The position numbers and the translations under genes were made by a program. From Neisseria dentiae (lineage in GTDB: Bacteria; Pseudomonadota; Gammaproteobacteria; Burkholderiales; Neisseriaceae), in contig NZ_JANIKQ010000011.1 of assembly GCF_024580525.1 (NCBI RefSeq), positions 1-64,000 on the forward strand: a DNA stretch of 64,000 nucleotides, in the 5' to 3' direction. The notes under the pieces were generated by a model that was given only the letters and a program-made list of their open reading frames with translations, searched no databases and was not told the origin of the DNA. The stretch's first letter is position 1. Every line of letters begins with the position of its first letter. Below are positions 44,948-54,151 of this stretch, piece after piece.

Positions 44948-45040
44948 ATGCCCTGCAAGATAGGCCGGAACTTTTGCCGTTACGAAACATCAGTAACTGT
45001 TAGGCAGGCCATTATGGCCGTCAAAAACAAAGGAAACCGT

Positions 45041-45865
45041 ATGGATAAAACTTACCCGCACCTTCAGGTTGCGTATGACCCGCAACACAAAGCCGCCTGG
45101 GTGGCGATGGCGGCGCAACCCGTGCCGTGCTTCACGCAAACGCTGCTGCACAGCCTGCTGGCGTATTTCGGCGACGTACGTGCCGAAATCGATGCAGGCG
45201 GCCGCGAATACCGCTATATCGTCGGCACTTCCGGCGTGCCGGGCGTGTATAACCTCGGCGGCGATTTACGGCTGTTCGCACAGGCGATCGTGCGCCGCGA
45301 CCGCGACACCCTGATGGCCTATGCCGCCGACTGCATCAAAGTATTATACGAAGTGATGACCCATCTTAGCCGCGAGCTGACCACCATCAATCTGGTTGAG
45401 GGCGACGCGCTGGGCGGCGGTTTCGAGGGCGCGCTGGCAGGCAACGTGCTAATAGCCGAAAAAGGTGTGCGCATGGGGCTGCCCGAAGTGCTGTTCAACC
45501 TTTTTCCCGGCATGGGGGCTTATTCCATGCTGTCACGCAAAGCGGGCGGCAGCGTAGCCGAAAAAATGATGATGGGCGGTGAAATCTATACTGCCGAGCA
45601 ACTTTACGAAATGGGCGTGGTGGACATTCTGGCCGAAAAAGGCGAAGGGCGGCAGGAAGTGCTGCGCTATATCGAACGTGCCGAAAAATCACCCAACAGC
45701 TACCGCGCCATGCGCCGGGTGAAAGATTACTGCAACCCCGTTTCCTATCAGGAGCTGTTAGACATTACCACCATCTGGGTCGATGCCGCACTCAACCTGA
45801 CCGAGCGCGATTTACAGGTTATGTCGCACCTGCTGCACAAACAGGGCAATAAATTCGCCGGATAA
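45041..45865 (+). CDS. RpfF-family crotonase (putative diffusible signal factor synthase)
   Basis: 274 residues from ATG 45041 (site AAAGGAAACC). Crotonase fold, closest by motif to RpfF, which makes cis-2-unsaturated fatty acid signals from acyl-ACP. Seen: VYNLGGDLRLFAQAIVRRDRDTLMAYA, VEGDALGGGFEGALAGNVLIAEKG and MGLPEVLFNLFPGMGAYSML. The two catalytic glutamates of RpfF (Glu141 and Glu161 in Xanthomonas) correspond to Glu129 and Glu149 here, with the same spacing of 20. A plain enoyl-CoA hydratase is less likely given the RDR...YA and FNLFPGMGAYS motifs. No RpfC/RpfG-like sensor gene is in the window. Confidence 0.8.
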   Translation: MDKTYPHLQVAYDPQHKAAWVAMAAQPVPCFTQTLLHSLLAYFGDVRAEIDAGGREYRYIVGTSGVPGVYNLGGDLRLFAQAIVRRDRDTLMAYAADCIKVLYEVMTHLSRELTTINLVEGDALGGGFEGALAGNVLIAEKGVRMGLPEVLFNLFPGMGAYSMLSRKAGGSVAEKMMMGGEIYTAEQLYEMGVVDILAEKGEGRQEVLRYIERAEKSPNSYRAMRRVKDYCNPVSYQELLDITTIWVDAALNLTERDLQVMSHLLHKQGNKFAG

Positions 45866-45895
45866 TGCACCGCTTGAAACCTTTACAGAGACCCC

Positions 45896-46038
45896 GAGAC
45901 CTTTGCAAAACCCCCATCTGCGGCGCATTTCTGCGTTGTGCGCTGCTCACTCGCTTGCCTAACTTCATGTTATGTCTGCGCTCGCTGCGCTGCTACGCCT
46001 TGAACTGCATCCACATCTGGAGGTTTTGCAAAGGTCTC
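45896..46038. repeat. MITE of the GAGACCTTTGCAAAA family (copy 2)
   Basis: 143 bp with GAGACCTTTGCAAAAC and GTTTTGCAAAGGTCTC ends and the same interior as copies 1 and 3. The IS at 46042 has inserted right at its right end, so its last bases are part of the IS target duplication. Confidence 0.8.
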
Positions 46039-46867
46039 AGGTGTAGGAAAAGGTCGGGTTGTTTACACAACAGGTTGAGAATGAAGCCTGTAAAACCTCA
46101 AAAGGGGTGTCGCCTTTCAGGCTCTTGTGGGGCTTGACGGTGTTATAAAAGTTAACAAAACGACATAACTCTTTTTGCCGGTGTGCCGAATCCTTAAACG
46201 GATGCTTGTCATGCCGCATTTCCATTAAGGTACGGATAACCCGCTCGGCTTTACCATTGGTTTGCGGCCGGGCAACACGGGTGAATTTTTGGCTTATGTT
46301 GTTTTGCACACAGGCAATGCCAAACGGGTGCCCCGCATTGCCGCGATATTCGACACCGTTGTCGGAATAGGCGCATTCGATGGTATAGGGACAACAATCT
46401 GTCACATCGCGCAAAAGAAATTTGGCTGCGCCGGCTGCTGTACGGTCCGGCAATATTGCAGCATACGGCTCACGGGAAAAATCATCAATGGCAACAAACA
46501 GATAATCCCGAGGGTCGGTTGCTTTTTGGTTTTGTAGCAAAGGCAGCCGTTTGGTATCGAAATGAACCATTTCGCCGGGATAGGATTTGTTGTAACGCTT
46601 TGCCTGTTTTTTGAGTTTCTCTTCGATTTCCCGCTCAACTTTAGCCAGGCGTTTCATGCCGTATTTGGCTTGTTTAAAGCGGTTGTTGGTGCTTTTTTGC
46701 GGGGTGGGCAGCCGCAACCGGGCAGCTTTGAGTATGCGGTAAATCGTTACTCTGCTGACACGGTATTGTTGTGCCAACGAAGTTACACTGATTTTGTCTT
46801 GTGTATAAGCGCGCCAAATGGCCTGGCGGTTATGCGGGGTTAGCCGGGTATTTTTATGGATGTTCAT
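46037..46867 (-). CDS. IS481-like transposase, C-terminus frameshifted
   Basis: Single-ORF transposase. Residues 5-45 (from ATG 46867) form a helix-turn-helix (RQAIWRAYTQDKISVTSLAQQYRVSRVTIYRIL), followed by an integrase core with DDE residues: first Asp in MVHFDTKRLPLL, second in YSDNGVEYRG, and Glu in NGKAERVIRTLMEM. Compared with the partial copy at 1..150, a two-base deletion near codon 260 shifts the end of the frame, which then reads out through the inverted repeat into flanking DNA. The catalytic core is intact, so activity is possible. A TTG at 46897 is an alternative start. Confidence 0.8.
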   Translation of the reverse strand: MNIHKNTRLTPHNRQAIWRAYTQDKISVTSLAQQYRVSRVTIYRILKAARLRLPTPQKSTNNRFKQAKYGMKRLAKVEREIEEKLKKQAKRYNKSYPGEMVHFDTKRLPLLQNQKATDPRDYLFVAIDDFSREPYAAILPDRTAAGAAKFLLRDVTDCCPYTIECAYSDNGVEYRGNAGHPFGIACVQNNISQKFTRVARPQTNGKAERVIRTLMEMRHDKHPFKDSAHRQKELCRFVNFYNTVKPHKSLKGDTPFEVLQASFSTCCVNNPTFSYT

Positions 46868-46914
46868 GCAGTATTGTCTTTCAAATACTGTAAACAACGC
46901 TAGCTTTTCCTACA
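46042..46914 (-). mobile_element. complete IS481-like insertion sequence (873 bp) with target duplication
   Basis: Imperfect inverted ends of about 25 bp: TGTAGGAAAAG...GTTGTTTAC on both sides. TCTCAGG occurs directly before (46035-46041) and directly after (46915-46921), a 7-bp target duplication. One transposase gene fills it. A second copy begins the window (1..171). Confidence 0.85.
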
Positions 46915-47006
46915 TCTCAGGCGTCTGAAAACCGAAATATTTTCAGACGGCCTTTAAACGGCTTCCGCATCCCAAAAAATATCTAGTTAACTAACCCAAA
47001 AAAAGC

Positions 47007-47160
47007 AAATTAGACAAAAAGTCTTAAAACTTATAAAAATATCCGGACAAAAACAAATTTTTCATAATTTATTGCCGTTTTGTCTGATTTATGTATAATC
47101 ACCGCCATATCCACCCCTACCGAAACAAAATTAGACAAAGGCATCCCATGCAATTAGACA
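47007..47160 (+). promoter_or_regulatory. repeated TTAGACAAA operator-like sites before the HTH-leuA frame
   Basis: AATTAGACAAA-type motifs at 47009-47018 (within the palindrome AGACAAAAAGTCT) and 47129-47139, an inverted TTTTGTCTGATT at 47078-47089, and AATTAGACA again at 47152-47160 inside the first codons. A -10-like TATAAT lies at 47095-47100. The layout suggests a repressor-operator cluster, possibly bound by the HTH product itself (inference). Confidence 0.5.
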
Positions 47161-47387
47161 TCGACCGTTTAATCGCCTATTTCGGCGGCGTAAACGCACT
47201 GGCCGAAGCCCTGAAAGCGCACGATCCCGAAAATGCGGCGAGCACGGCGGCCATCTACAAATGGCGCACCCGCGGTTCGCTGCCGCTGGCACAACTGCAA
47301 AAACTCACCGCCCTGGCCGAAGCACAAGGCCGTCCTTTGGATTTGAACGCCTTTTTACAGCAACAAACCTCGTTGGAGAAACAAACC
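47148..47387 (+). other. in-frame helix-turn-helix segment (YdaS/Cro-like) fused ahead of leuA
   Basis: From ATG 47148 (after AAAGGCATCCC) 80 codons run without a stop straight into the leuA ATG at 47388. The peptide ([22 protein letters not shown]...[27 protein letters not shown]) looks like a YdaS/Cro-type DNA-binding domain: a GG-N-ALA turn, then a W-R-x-R-G-x-L-P recognition segment. Either a fused HTH-LeuA protein is made, or both the short and the long product arise because a good ribosome site (GGAG, 47375-47378) precedes the leuA start. In most bacteria LeuA has no such extension. Confidence 0.6.
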
Positions 47388-48935
47388 ATGCCACAAAACA
47401 ACCGCGTTATCATTTTCGACACCACCCTGCGCGACGGCGAACAGTCGCCCGGTGCCGCCATGACCAAAGAAGAAAAAATCCGCATCGCCCGCCAATTGGA
47501 AAAGCTGGGCGTTGATGTAATCGAAGCCGGTTTCGCCGCCGCCAGCCCCGGTGACTTCGAAGCCGTGAACGAAATCGCCAAAACGCTCACCCGCGCCACC
47601 GTCTGCACGCTGGCGCGCGCGGTTGAAAATGACATCCGCAAAGCAGGCGAAGCCGTTGCCCCCGCCGCCAACCGCCGCATCCACACCTTTATCGCCACCA
47701 GCCCCATCCACATGGAGCACAAGCTGAAAATGAAGCCGGCCAAAGTGGTGGAAGCCGCCGTTAAGGCCGTGAAAATCGCCAAAGAATATACCGACGACGT
47801 CGAATTTTCGTGTGAAGACGCACTGCGTTCCGAAATCGGCTTTTTGGCAGAAATCTGCGGTGCCGTAATCGAAGCAGGCGCCACCACCATCAATATCCCC
47901 GACACCGTCGGCTATTCGATTCCCCACAAAACCGAAGAATTTTTCCGCGAGCTGATTGCCAAAACCCCCGGCAGCGGCAAAGTCGTGTGGTCGGCACACT
48001 GCCACAACGATTTGGGGCTGGCCGTCGCCAACTCGCTGGCCGCATTGAAAGGCGGCGCACGCCAGGTAGAATGCACCGTAAACGGCTTGGGCGAACGGGC
48101 AGGCAACGCATCCATCGAAGAAATCGTGATGGCTCTGAAAACCCGTAACGACGTTTTCGGTTTGGAAACCGGCATCGACACCACTCAAATCGTGCCCTCT
48201 TCCAAACTCGTGTCCACCGTAACCGGCTATCCCGTGCAACCCAACAAAGCCATCGTCGGCGCCAACGCTTTCGCGCACGAATCGGGCATCCACCAAGACG
48301 GCGTGCTCAAACACCGCGAAACCTACGAAATCATGTCGGCCGAATCGGTGGGCTGGGCAGCCAACCGCCTGAGCTTGGGCAAACTTTCCGGCCGCAACGC
48401 CTTTAAAACCAAACTTGCCGATTTGGGCATCGAACTGGGCAGCGAAGAAGCCTTAAACGCCGCTTTCGCCCGCTTCAAAGAGTTGGCCGACAAAAAACGC
48501 GAAATTTTCGACGAAGACCTGCACGCGCTGGTTTCCGACGAAATGCACAGCCTCGCCCAAGATGCCTATAAATTCGTTTCGCAGCGCATCACCACCGAAA
48601 CCGGCGAAGAGCCGCGCGCACAAATCGTATTCAGCGTGAAAGGCGAAGAAAAACAGGCCGAAGCCACCGGCTCAGGCCCCGTTGACGCCATTTTCAAAGC
48701 CATCGAAAGCGTGGTGAACAGCGGCGCCACCCTGCAAATTTATTCGGTAAACGCCGTAACTGAAGGCACCGAAAGCCAAGGGGAAACCTCCGTGCGCCTC
48801 GCACGCGGCAACCGTGTGGTGAACGGCCAGGGTGCCGACACCGATGTGTTGGTCGCCACCGCCAAAGCCTATCTTTCGGCCTTAAGCAAACTGGAATTCA
48901 GCGCCGAAAAAGTGAAAGCACAAGGCGATATTTGA
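47388..48935 (+). CDS. leuA: 2-isopropylmalate synthase
   Basis: First committed step of leucine synthesis: condenses acetyl-CoA with 2-ketoisovalerate. From ATG 47388 the protein has 515 residues, the usual length. HMGL-like TIM barrel with [16 protein letters not shown] (metal-binding Asp and catalytic Arg), [19 protein letters not shown] (metal-binding His residues) and [19 protein letters not shown], then the C-terminal allosteric (leucine-binding) domain from about residue 390. The frame is continuous with the HTH segment upstream to 47148. No other leu gene is in the window. A DUS hairpin follows. Confidence 0.95.
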   Translation: MPQNNRVIIFDTTLRDGEQSPGAAMTKEEKIRIARQLEKLGVDVIEAGFAAASPGDFEAVNEIAKTLTRATVCTLARAVENDIRKAGEAVAPAANRRIHTFIATSPIHMEHKLKMKPAKVVEAAVKAVKIAKEYTDDVEFSCEDALRSEIGFLAEICGAVIEAGATTINIPDTVGYSIPHKTEEFFRELIAKTPGSGKVVWSAHCHNDLGLAVANSLAALKGGARQVECTVNGLGERAGNASIEEIVMALKTRNDVFGLETGIDTTQIVPSSKLVSTVTGYPVQPNKAIVGANAFAHESGIHQDGVLKHRETYEIMSAESVGWAANRLSLGKLSGRNAFKTKLADLGIELGSEEALNAAFARFKELADKKREIFDEDLHALVSDEMHSLAQDAYKFVSQRITTETGEEPRAQIVFSVKGEEKQAEATGSGPVDAIFKAIESVVNSGATLQIYSVNAVTEGTESQGETSVRLARGNRVVNGQGADTDVLVATAKAYLSALSKLEFSAEKVKAQGDI

Positions 48936-48954
48936 GTGTGAAGGCATATTGAAA

Positions 48955-48986
48955 ACAGGCCGTCTGAAACGTTTCAGACGGCCTGT
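48955..48986 (+). terminator. DUS-pair terminator after leuA
   Basis: ACAGGCCGTCTGAAAC directly followed by its inverse complement, then TTGTTTT. The gap 48936..49260 also contains a GAGACCTTTGCAAAA remnant (about 49054) and the repeat at 49103; no gene. Confidence 0.75.
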
Positions 48987-49102
48987 TGTTTTATAAAATG
49001 CCGGTTCAACCTTGAAAATGTTTGCACTCTGATACTTTTGCAAGTTGTTCAGGCCGAGACCTTTGCAAAAAGTCGATTCGTTCCTGAAAAATGCTTGTAT
49101 TC

Positions 49103-49180
49103 CGTCATACTCGGGCTTGAGCCGACTATCTGTTATTTCTTTTGAAACAGAAAGATGCTCGGGTCAAGCCCGAGTATGAC
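49103..49180. repeat. paired CGTCATACTCGGGC repeat arms
   Basis: CGTCATACTCGGGCTTGAGC on one side and GGGTCAAGCCCGAGTATGAC on the other, about 35 bases apart: an imperfect long inverted repeat of the dispersed family. Confidence 0.6.
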
Positions 49181-49191
49181 ACAAAGGTTTC

Positions 49192-49230
49192 AGGCCGTCT
49201 GAAAGCCTTCAACTTGCTTTCAGACGGCCT
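49192..49230 (-). terminator. DUS-pair terminator after the aminopeptidase gene
   Basis: AGGCCGTCTGAAAG and CTTTCAGACGGCCT around an 11-base loop, 30 bases past the stop codon on the minus strand. Confidence 0.7.
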
Positions 49231-49260
49231 TTAACGTTATGCAGAGATTCAACAAGCGGC

Positions 49261-51051
49261 TCAAACCGCAGCGGTGCGCTCTTCCAACCACACACGCGCT
49301 GCGCCTTCCACCAGCGGCAGCAGTTTTTCGCGCACTTCAGCGTGGTAGCGGTTCAGCCACTCGGTTTCGGCGGCCGTCATCAATGCCGTGTCCACCAAGC
49401 GGGTGTCGATCGGGCACAGGGTAACGGTTTCAAAACACAAAAAGCTGCCGAACGCGGTTTCGGCGGGGTTTTCCACCGGTTGGTTGACCACCAGGTTTTC
49501 AATGCGTATGCCCCATTGCTGCGGGCGGTAAAGGCCGGGTTCGTTGGAGCTGAACATACCCGCTTTCATGGCGTGATTGGGGTTGGGGGCGGCGTGGTAG
49601 GAAATCACCTGCGGCCCTTCGTGCACATTGAGGAAGTAGCCCACGCCGTGCCCCGTGCCGTGGCCGTAGTCGCATTGCGCCTGCCACATGGGCGCGCGGC
49701 AGATGGCGTCGATTATCGGTGCGGGAATATTTTCGGGAAACACCGCCTGCGCCAGCGCGATATGGGCTTTGAGCACCAGCGTGAAATCGCGTTTTTGCGC
49801 GGCGGTAGGCGTGCCGACAGGCATCACGCGGGTAATGTCGGTGGTGCCGCCCTGATATTGGCCGCCCGAATCAATCAGCAAGAGGCCGTTGCCGCTGATG
49901 ACGGCGTTGGCCTCGGGCGTGGCGCTGTAATGCGGCAGCGCGCCGTTGGCATTGTAGCCGGCGATGGTGTTGAAGCTGGGTGAGATAAAATGCGGGCGGC
50001 GGCTGCGGTGCGCCAGCAGCAGGGTATCGATGTCCAGCTCGGTAACGGTTTCGCCGTTTGCCAGCTTCTGCTCCAATTCGGCGAAAAATCCGCACAAGGC
50101 CGCGCCGTCTTGGCGCATGGTTTCGCGGATATGGGCAATGTCGGCGGCGGATTTGATGGATTTGAACAGGGTTGAGGGGTTGATGCTTTCCACCAACCGC
50201 ACGCTGTCGGGCAGTTGCGCTAAGGTGCTTACCGCCGTTTTGGCGGGATCGAGCAGCAGGCTGCCGCCAATCTGCGACAAGGCCGCCGCCGCTTCATGAT
50301 AAGCAGCGGTGCCGATGCCGGCTTCGGCCAACACGGCGCGGGCGGCAGGCGTTAAGGCTTCGGGCGCCACAAACAGCGTGGCCTGATTTTGTCCGATCAG
50401 CAGGTAAGACAAAAACACGGGATTAAACGGTACGTCGCTGCCGCGCAGGTTGGTAAGCCAGGCGGTGTCGTCCAACGAAGAAATCAGGTGGTAATCGGCA
50501 CCTTTTTCTTGCATGGCCGCGCGCACCCGCGCCAGTTTTGCCGCAGCACTTTCGCTCACAAAGGCGGCATCATGTGGGTAAACCGGCGATTGCGGCAAGG
50601 CGGCGCGATTTTCCCAAATGGCGGCGAGAATATCGCTGCTGTGAACCAAGCTGATGTTTTTTGCCGCAAACGCGCTTTCCAACTGGCGCTTGGCAGCCAG
50701 CGACAGCATATCGGGCGCCACGCCTACGCGGGCGTTTTCAGGCAGGCTTTCGGCCAAATCTTCCACATGGGTTTTGCCGAAACCGAGCTTTTGCAGGGCG
50801 ATGCCGCTGCCGGCAAGCTGCTGCGCGGCCTGTTCCCAATAGCGGCTGTCCGCCCACAAATCGGCGCTGTCTTTTTTCACCACCAGCGTGCCAACCGAGC
50901 CGGTAAAGCCGGAAACATACACCCGCGCCTGCCAGTGCTGCGGCAGGTATTCCGACAAATGCGGGTCGGCCGAGGGGATAATCCACGCATCGAACGCTTG
51001 CGCGCTCATGGCTTGGCGCAAGGCGGCCAAACGTTGGGAAGGCGTATTCAT
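49261..51051 (-). CDS. aminopeptidase P-type Xaa-Pro peptidase (M24B)
   Basis: Cytoplasmic metallopeptidase removing the N-terminal residue when proline is second. 596 residues from ATG 51051 (GGAG ten bases upstream; the ATG at 51060 is too close to that site). Two creatinase-like N-terminal domains, then the pita-bread catalytic domain with metal ligands in LLLIDSGGQYQGGTTDITRVMPVG (two Asp), GHGTGHGVGYFLNVHEGPQ (His), NEPGLY (Glu) and FETVTLCPID (Glu). The three-domain length resembles eukaryotic XPNPEP1 rather than E. coli PepP. Confidence 0.9.
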   Translation of the reverse strand: MNTPSQRLAALRQAMSAQAFDAWIIPSADPHLSEYLPQHWQARVYVSGFTGSVGTLVVKKDSADLWADSRYWEQAAQQLAGSGIALQKLGFGKTHVEDLAESLPENARVGVAPDMLSLAAKRQLESAFAAKNISLVHSSDILAAIWENRAALPQSPVYPHDAAFVSESAAAKLARVRAAMQEKGADYHLISSLDDTAWLTNLRGSDVPFNPVFLSYLLIGQNQATLFVAPEALTPAARAVLAEAGIGTAAYHEAAAALSQIGGSLLLDPAKTAVSTLAQLPDSVRLVESINPSTLFKSIKSAADIAHIRETMRQDGAALCGFFAELEQKLANGETVTELDIDTLLLAHRSRRPHFISPSFNTIAGYNANGALPHYSATPEANAVISGNGLLLIDSGGQYQGGTTDITRVMPVGTPTAAQKRDFTLVLKAHIALAQAVFPENIPAPIIDAICRAPMWQAQCDYGHGTGHGVGYFLNVHEGPQVISYHAAPNPNHAMKAGMFSSNEPGLYRPQQWGIRIENLVVNQPVENPAETAFGSFLCFETVTLCPIDTRLVDTALMTAAETEWLNRYHAEVREKLLPLVEGAARVWLEERTAAV

Positions 51052-51103
51052 ACTTAACATTCTCCGGGAAATGATATTTTCTACAATTAATCTGCGGTGC
51101 GCA

Positions 51104-52555
51104 TCAATCCACGCCTTTGAGCAGGCGGTTCAGCACCGGCACCAACGCCAGCAGCGCCGCGCCCGTTGTCAAACCTGCCGTGCCGATCAAACGGTAAAAC
51201 GAAGCGGCGGTTTCCACCGAAAAATATTCTTTAAACAGCAAACCGCCCAGCGTAAACCCCAGCGACAGGGCCAAAAAATTCAACGCCACCATTTGGGTTT
51301 TGAAGTGGGACGGCGCAATTTTGGTAGCCAGCGACAGTGAAATCGGCGAAATCAGTAACTCGGCGATGGTGATACCCAAAATCACCAGCGCAAACACTGC
51401 CAGCGGCATCACCGCGCCCGATGCGATAAACGGCACGAAACACCAATACGATGCGCCCAGCACCATCACCGATAATGCGAATTTCAACGGCGTTTTCGGC
51501 TGCTTTTCGCCCATTTTCGTCCACATCGCCGCCATCAGGCCGGAAAACAGCACCACCCACAGGCTTTGCAGCGAATCTTTCCACGATACGGGAATGGTGA
51601 AACCGCCGATGTTGCGGTTGGCCGTTTCGTCGAAATACACCGTAACCGACGTAAACACCTGAAACCACAGCGCCCAAAAAATGCAGATCACCGCAAACAG
51701 CGGGATATAGGCGGTGATGTAGCGCTTGTTTTGCGCTTCCACGCCCGAGCCGCCGAGCAGGCGCACGAAATAAATCAAAGTGGCCAGAATCACGGTACCC
51801 AGCAGCACTTTCGAGAAATTATCCAAATTCAGCCATCCGGCCCACACCGAAACCGACAAGGCCGCAACCAAAGCCGCCGCCACAGCGGCCACCGTTTTGC
51901 CTTGGCCTGCGGGCAGCGGATACGGCGCAGGCGTGGGCGGCAGCGATTTGCGTCCGCGCGCATATTGCAGCAGGCCGAACGCCATGCCCACCGCCGCCGC
52001 GCCGAAGCCGTAATGAAAGCCCAACCGGTTTTGCAGCAGGCCGGTCAGCAGCGGGCCTAAAAAACCGCCGATATTGATGGAAATATAAAAAATCGAGAAA
52101 CCGGCATCACGCAGCGGGCGCAATTCTTCGCTTTCATACAGCGAGCCTACCATCGAGCTGGCCGACGCTTTCACGCCGCCGCTGCCCAGCGCAATCAGCA
52201 CCAAACCGCACAGCAAACCAGCCAAGCCCGGAATCACGGCCAGCGCGATATGCCCCGCCATCACCATAATGCCCGAATAAAACAGCGTGCGCTCCGCGCC
52301 CCACAAACGGTCGGCCAGCCAACCGCCCAAAATGGTGGAAAGGTAAACGCTGCCGCCGTAAGCGCCGACGATACCGCCCGCCACCGCCTTATCGATGCCC
52401 AAACCGCCTTCGGTGGTTTGATAATACAGATAAATCAGCAGGATGCCCTGCATGCCGTAAAACGAAAAGCGCTCCCACAGCTCAATCTGAAACAGCGAGG
52501 AAAGCTGCCACGGGTGCCCGAAAAACTTGCGTTCGCTCTCTAAAGGTTTACCCAT
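51104..52555 (-). CDS. POT-family proton-coupled di-/tripeptide transporter
   Basis: Inner-membrane major-facilitator protein of 483 residues with about 12-14 helices. The family signature is clear: LFQIELWERFSFYGMQGIL (ExxERFxYY-like motif in helix 1), GGWLADRLWGAERTLFYSG and FSIFYISINIGGFLGPLLTG (the second PTR2 signature). ATG 52555 lies seven bases after GAGGAG; an ATG one codon earlier is equally possible. It lies next to the aminopeptidase P gene, so together they may serve uptake and breakdown of proline-containing peptides (inference). Confidence 0.9.
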   Translation of the reverse strand: MGKPLESERKFFGHPWQLSSLFQIELWERFSFYGMQGILLIYLYYQTTEGGLGIDKAVAGGIVGAYGGSVYLSTILGGWLADRLWGAERTLFYSGIMVMAGHIALAVIPGLAGLLCGLVLIALGSGGVKASASSMVGSLYESEELRPLRDAGFSIFYISINIGGFLGPLLTGLLQNRLGFHYGFGAAAVGMAFGLLQYARGRKSLPPTPAPYPLPAGQGKTVAAVAAALVAALSVSVWAGWLNLDNFSKVLLGTVILATLIYFVRLLGGSGVEAQNKRYITAYIPLFAVICIFWALWFQVFTSVTVYFDETANRNIGGFTIPVSWKDSLQSLWVVLFSGLMAAMWTKMGEKQPKTPLKFALSVMVLGASYWCFVPFIASGAVMPLAVFALVILGITIAELLISPISLSLATKIAPSHFKTQMVALNFLALSLGFTLGGLLFKEYFSVETAASFYRLIGTAGLTTGAALLALVPVLNRLLKGVD

Positions 52556-52613
52556 CATTTTTCTCCTCAAAGCGGTTGTATCGTGAAACAAAACCAACTT
52601 AATTGTTATTGTT

Positions 52614-52755
52614 GAGACCTTTGCAAAACCCTCAGATGTGGATGCAGTTCAAGGCGTAGCAGCACAGCGAGCGCAGACATATCACACGATAGGCAAGCGA
52701 GCGAGCAGCGCACAACGCAGAAATGCGCCACAGATGAGGGTTTTGCAAAGGTCTC
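52614..52755. repeat. MITE of the GAGACCTTTGCAAAA family (copy 3, opposite orientation)
   Basis: 142 bp with the same ends as copies 1 and 2 but the interior inverted (CAGATGTGGATGCAGTTCAA first, GCGCCACAGATGAGG last). Lies just upstream of the POT transporter gene. Confidence 0.8.
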
Positions 52756-52831
52756 TGTTTTACTGTAATTTAACAGATAACGCATATACGGAACAATTCG
52801 TTTTTCCGTTAAACGGGGCCGTCTGAAAAAC

Positions 52832-54151
52832 CTAACCGCTGATGTCTTCCAAGCTGCGGCCTTTGGTTTCCTCTCCCAGCAGCACAATCACCGCCGCCAC
52901 CGCCACCAGCACGGCGGTAAACATCACGAAAATCCGCCCGAAACCGTTTTCGCCGCCCATCATCGCCGCTACTGCCATCGGCGCCACGATACCGCCGATG
53001 CGCCCCACCGCGCCCGCCCAACCCGAGCCGAATGCGCGGAAACGCACCGGATAAAGTTCGGGCGTGTAGGTATAAAGCACGCCCCATGCACCCAGGTTGA
53101 AAAACGACATCCAGCAGCCCCAAAAAATCACCTCCGCCGCCGATGCGCTGTGGCCGAAGAAATAGGCGCACACCGCACAGGCAAACAGAAAGCCCGCCAG
53201 CGTGGCTTTACGGCCGATTTTTTCCACCAGCACGGCGGCGGCGAAATAGCCCGGCAGCTGCGCCAGAATCATCACCAACACATACTCAAAGGTTTTCACC
53301 ACCGTATAACCCTGTTCCACCAGCAACTTGGGCAGCCAAGTAAAAATGCCGTAATACGAAAACACAATGCCAAACCAAATCAGCCACAGCATCAGCGTGC
53401 GCCGGGCAAACGGCGGCTGCCAAAGCTGTGCGAAACGCACGTTTTCGCGGGTTTCCACGCCCGCCACTTCGGCCGTTTGAACCGCCGGCAGCCCCGCTTC
53501 GCGCTCTAAGGCGCACACGATTTCATGGGCTTCCCGCACTCTGCCTTTATGAATCAGATAAGGCACCGATTCGGGCAGTTTTTTCCACACATAAAACGCA
53601 TAAAACACCGGCAGCGCACCGATTAAAAACGCGCTGTGCCAGCCGTATTGCGGAATGAAAAAATACGACACCAGCGCCGCCGCCAGCCAGCCCAGCCCCC
53701 AAAAACTCTCAAGGAGCACGATAAACCGCCCGCGCACTTTCGGCGGCGCATATTCGCTCACCAGCGACACCGCCACGGGAAGCTGCCCGCCCAAGCCAAA
53801 GCCCACCCAAAAGCGGAAAAACAGCAGGCTGGCCAAATCCCACGACACCGCGCACAAACCCGTTGCCACGCTATACAGCAGCATGGTGCCGGCAAACACG
53901 TTTTTGCGCCCGATGCGGTCGGCCATCCTGCCGCTCAACACCGCACCCAGCGCCATGCCGATAAAGCCGGTGCTGACAATCCAGCCCAACCCTGCGGGCG
54001 ACAGTTGCCACTCTTCGCCCAAAGTGGCCAGCACAAACGACACCATGCCGGTATCCATGGCGTCAAACAGCCAGCCCAAACCGATTAACACCAACAATTT
54101 ATAGTGAAACCTGCCCACAGGCAGGTTTTGCAGGCGCGAGAGAATATCCAT
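52832..54151 (-). CDS. MFS transporter, NiaP/sugar-porter-like
   Basis: 439-residue major-facilitator transporter with 12 helices. From ATG 54151 (site AAGGGAAGGG) it starts MDILSRLQNLPVGRFHYKLLVLIGLGWLFDAMDTGMVSFVL, then LSGRMADRIGRKNVF and, after a central loop, VEKIGRKATLAG and the PELYPVRFRAFGSGWAGAVGRIGG signature. The DAMDTGM...IGMALGA pattern is close to niacin transporters such as Bacillus NiaP (YceI), but aromatic-acid or sugar substrates cannot be excluded. The open frame extends upstream to 54256 without homology. A DUS precedes its stop-side gap. Confidence 0.75.
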   Translation of the reverse strand: MDILSRLQNLPVGRFHYKLLVLIGLGWLFDAMDTGMVSFVLATLGEEWQLSPAGLGWIVSTGFIGMALGAVLSGRMADRIGRKNVFAGTMLLYSVATGLCAVSWDLASLLFFRFWVGFGLGGQLPVAVSLVSEYAPPKVRGRFIVLLESFWGLGWLAAALVSYFFIPQYGWHSAFLIGALPVFYAFYVWKKLPESVPYLIHKGRVREAHEIVCALEREAGLPAVQTAEVAGVETRENVRFAQLWQPPFARRTLMLWLIWFGIVFSYYGIFTWLPKLLVEQGYTVVKTFEYVLVMILAQLPGYFAAAVLVEKIGRKATLAGFLFACAVCAYFFGHSASAAEVIFWGCWMSFFNLGAWGVLYTYTPELYPVRFRAFGSGWAGAVGRIGGIVAPMAVAAMMGGENGFGRIFVMFTAVLVAVAAVIVLLGEETKGRSLEDISG

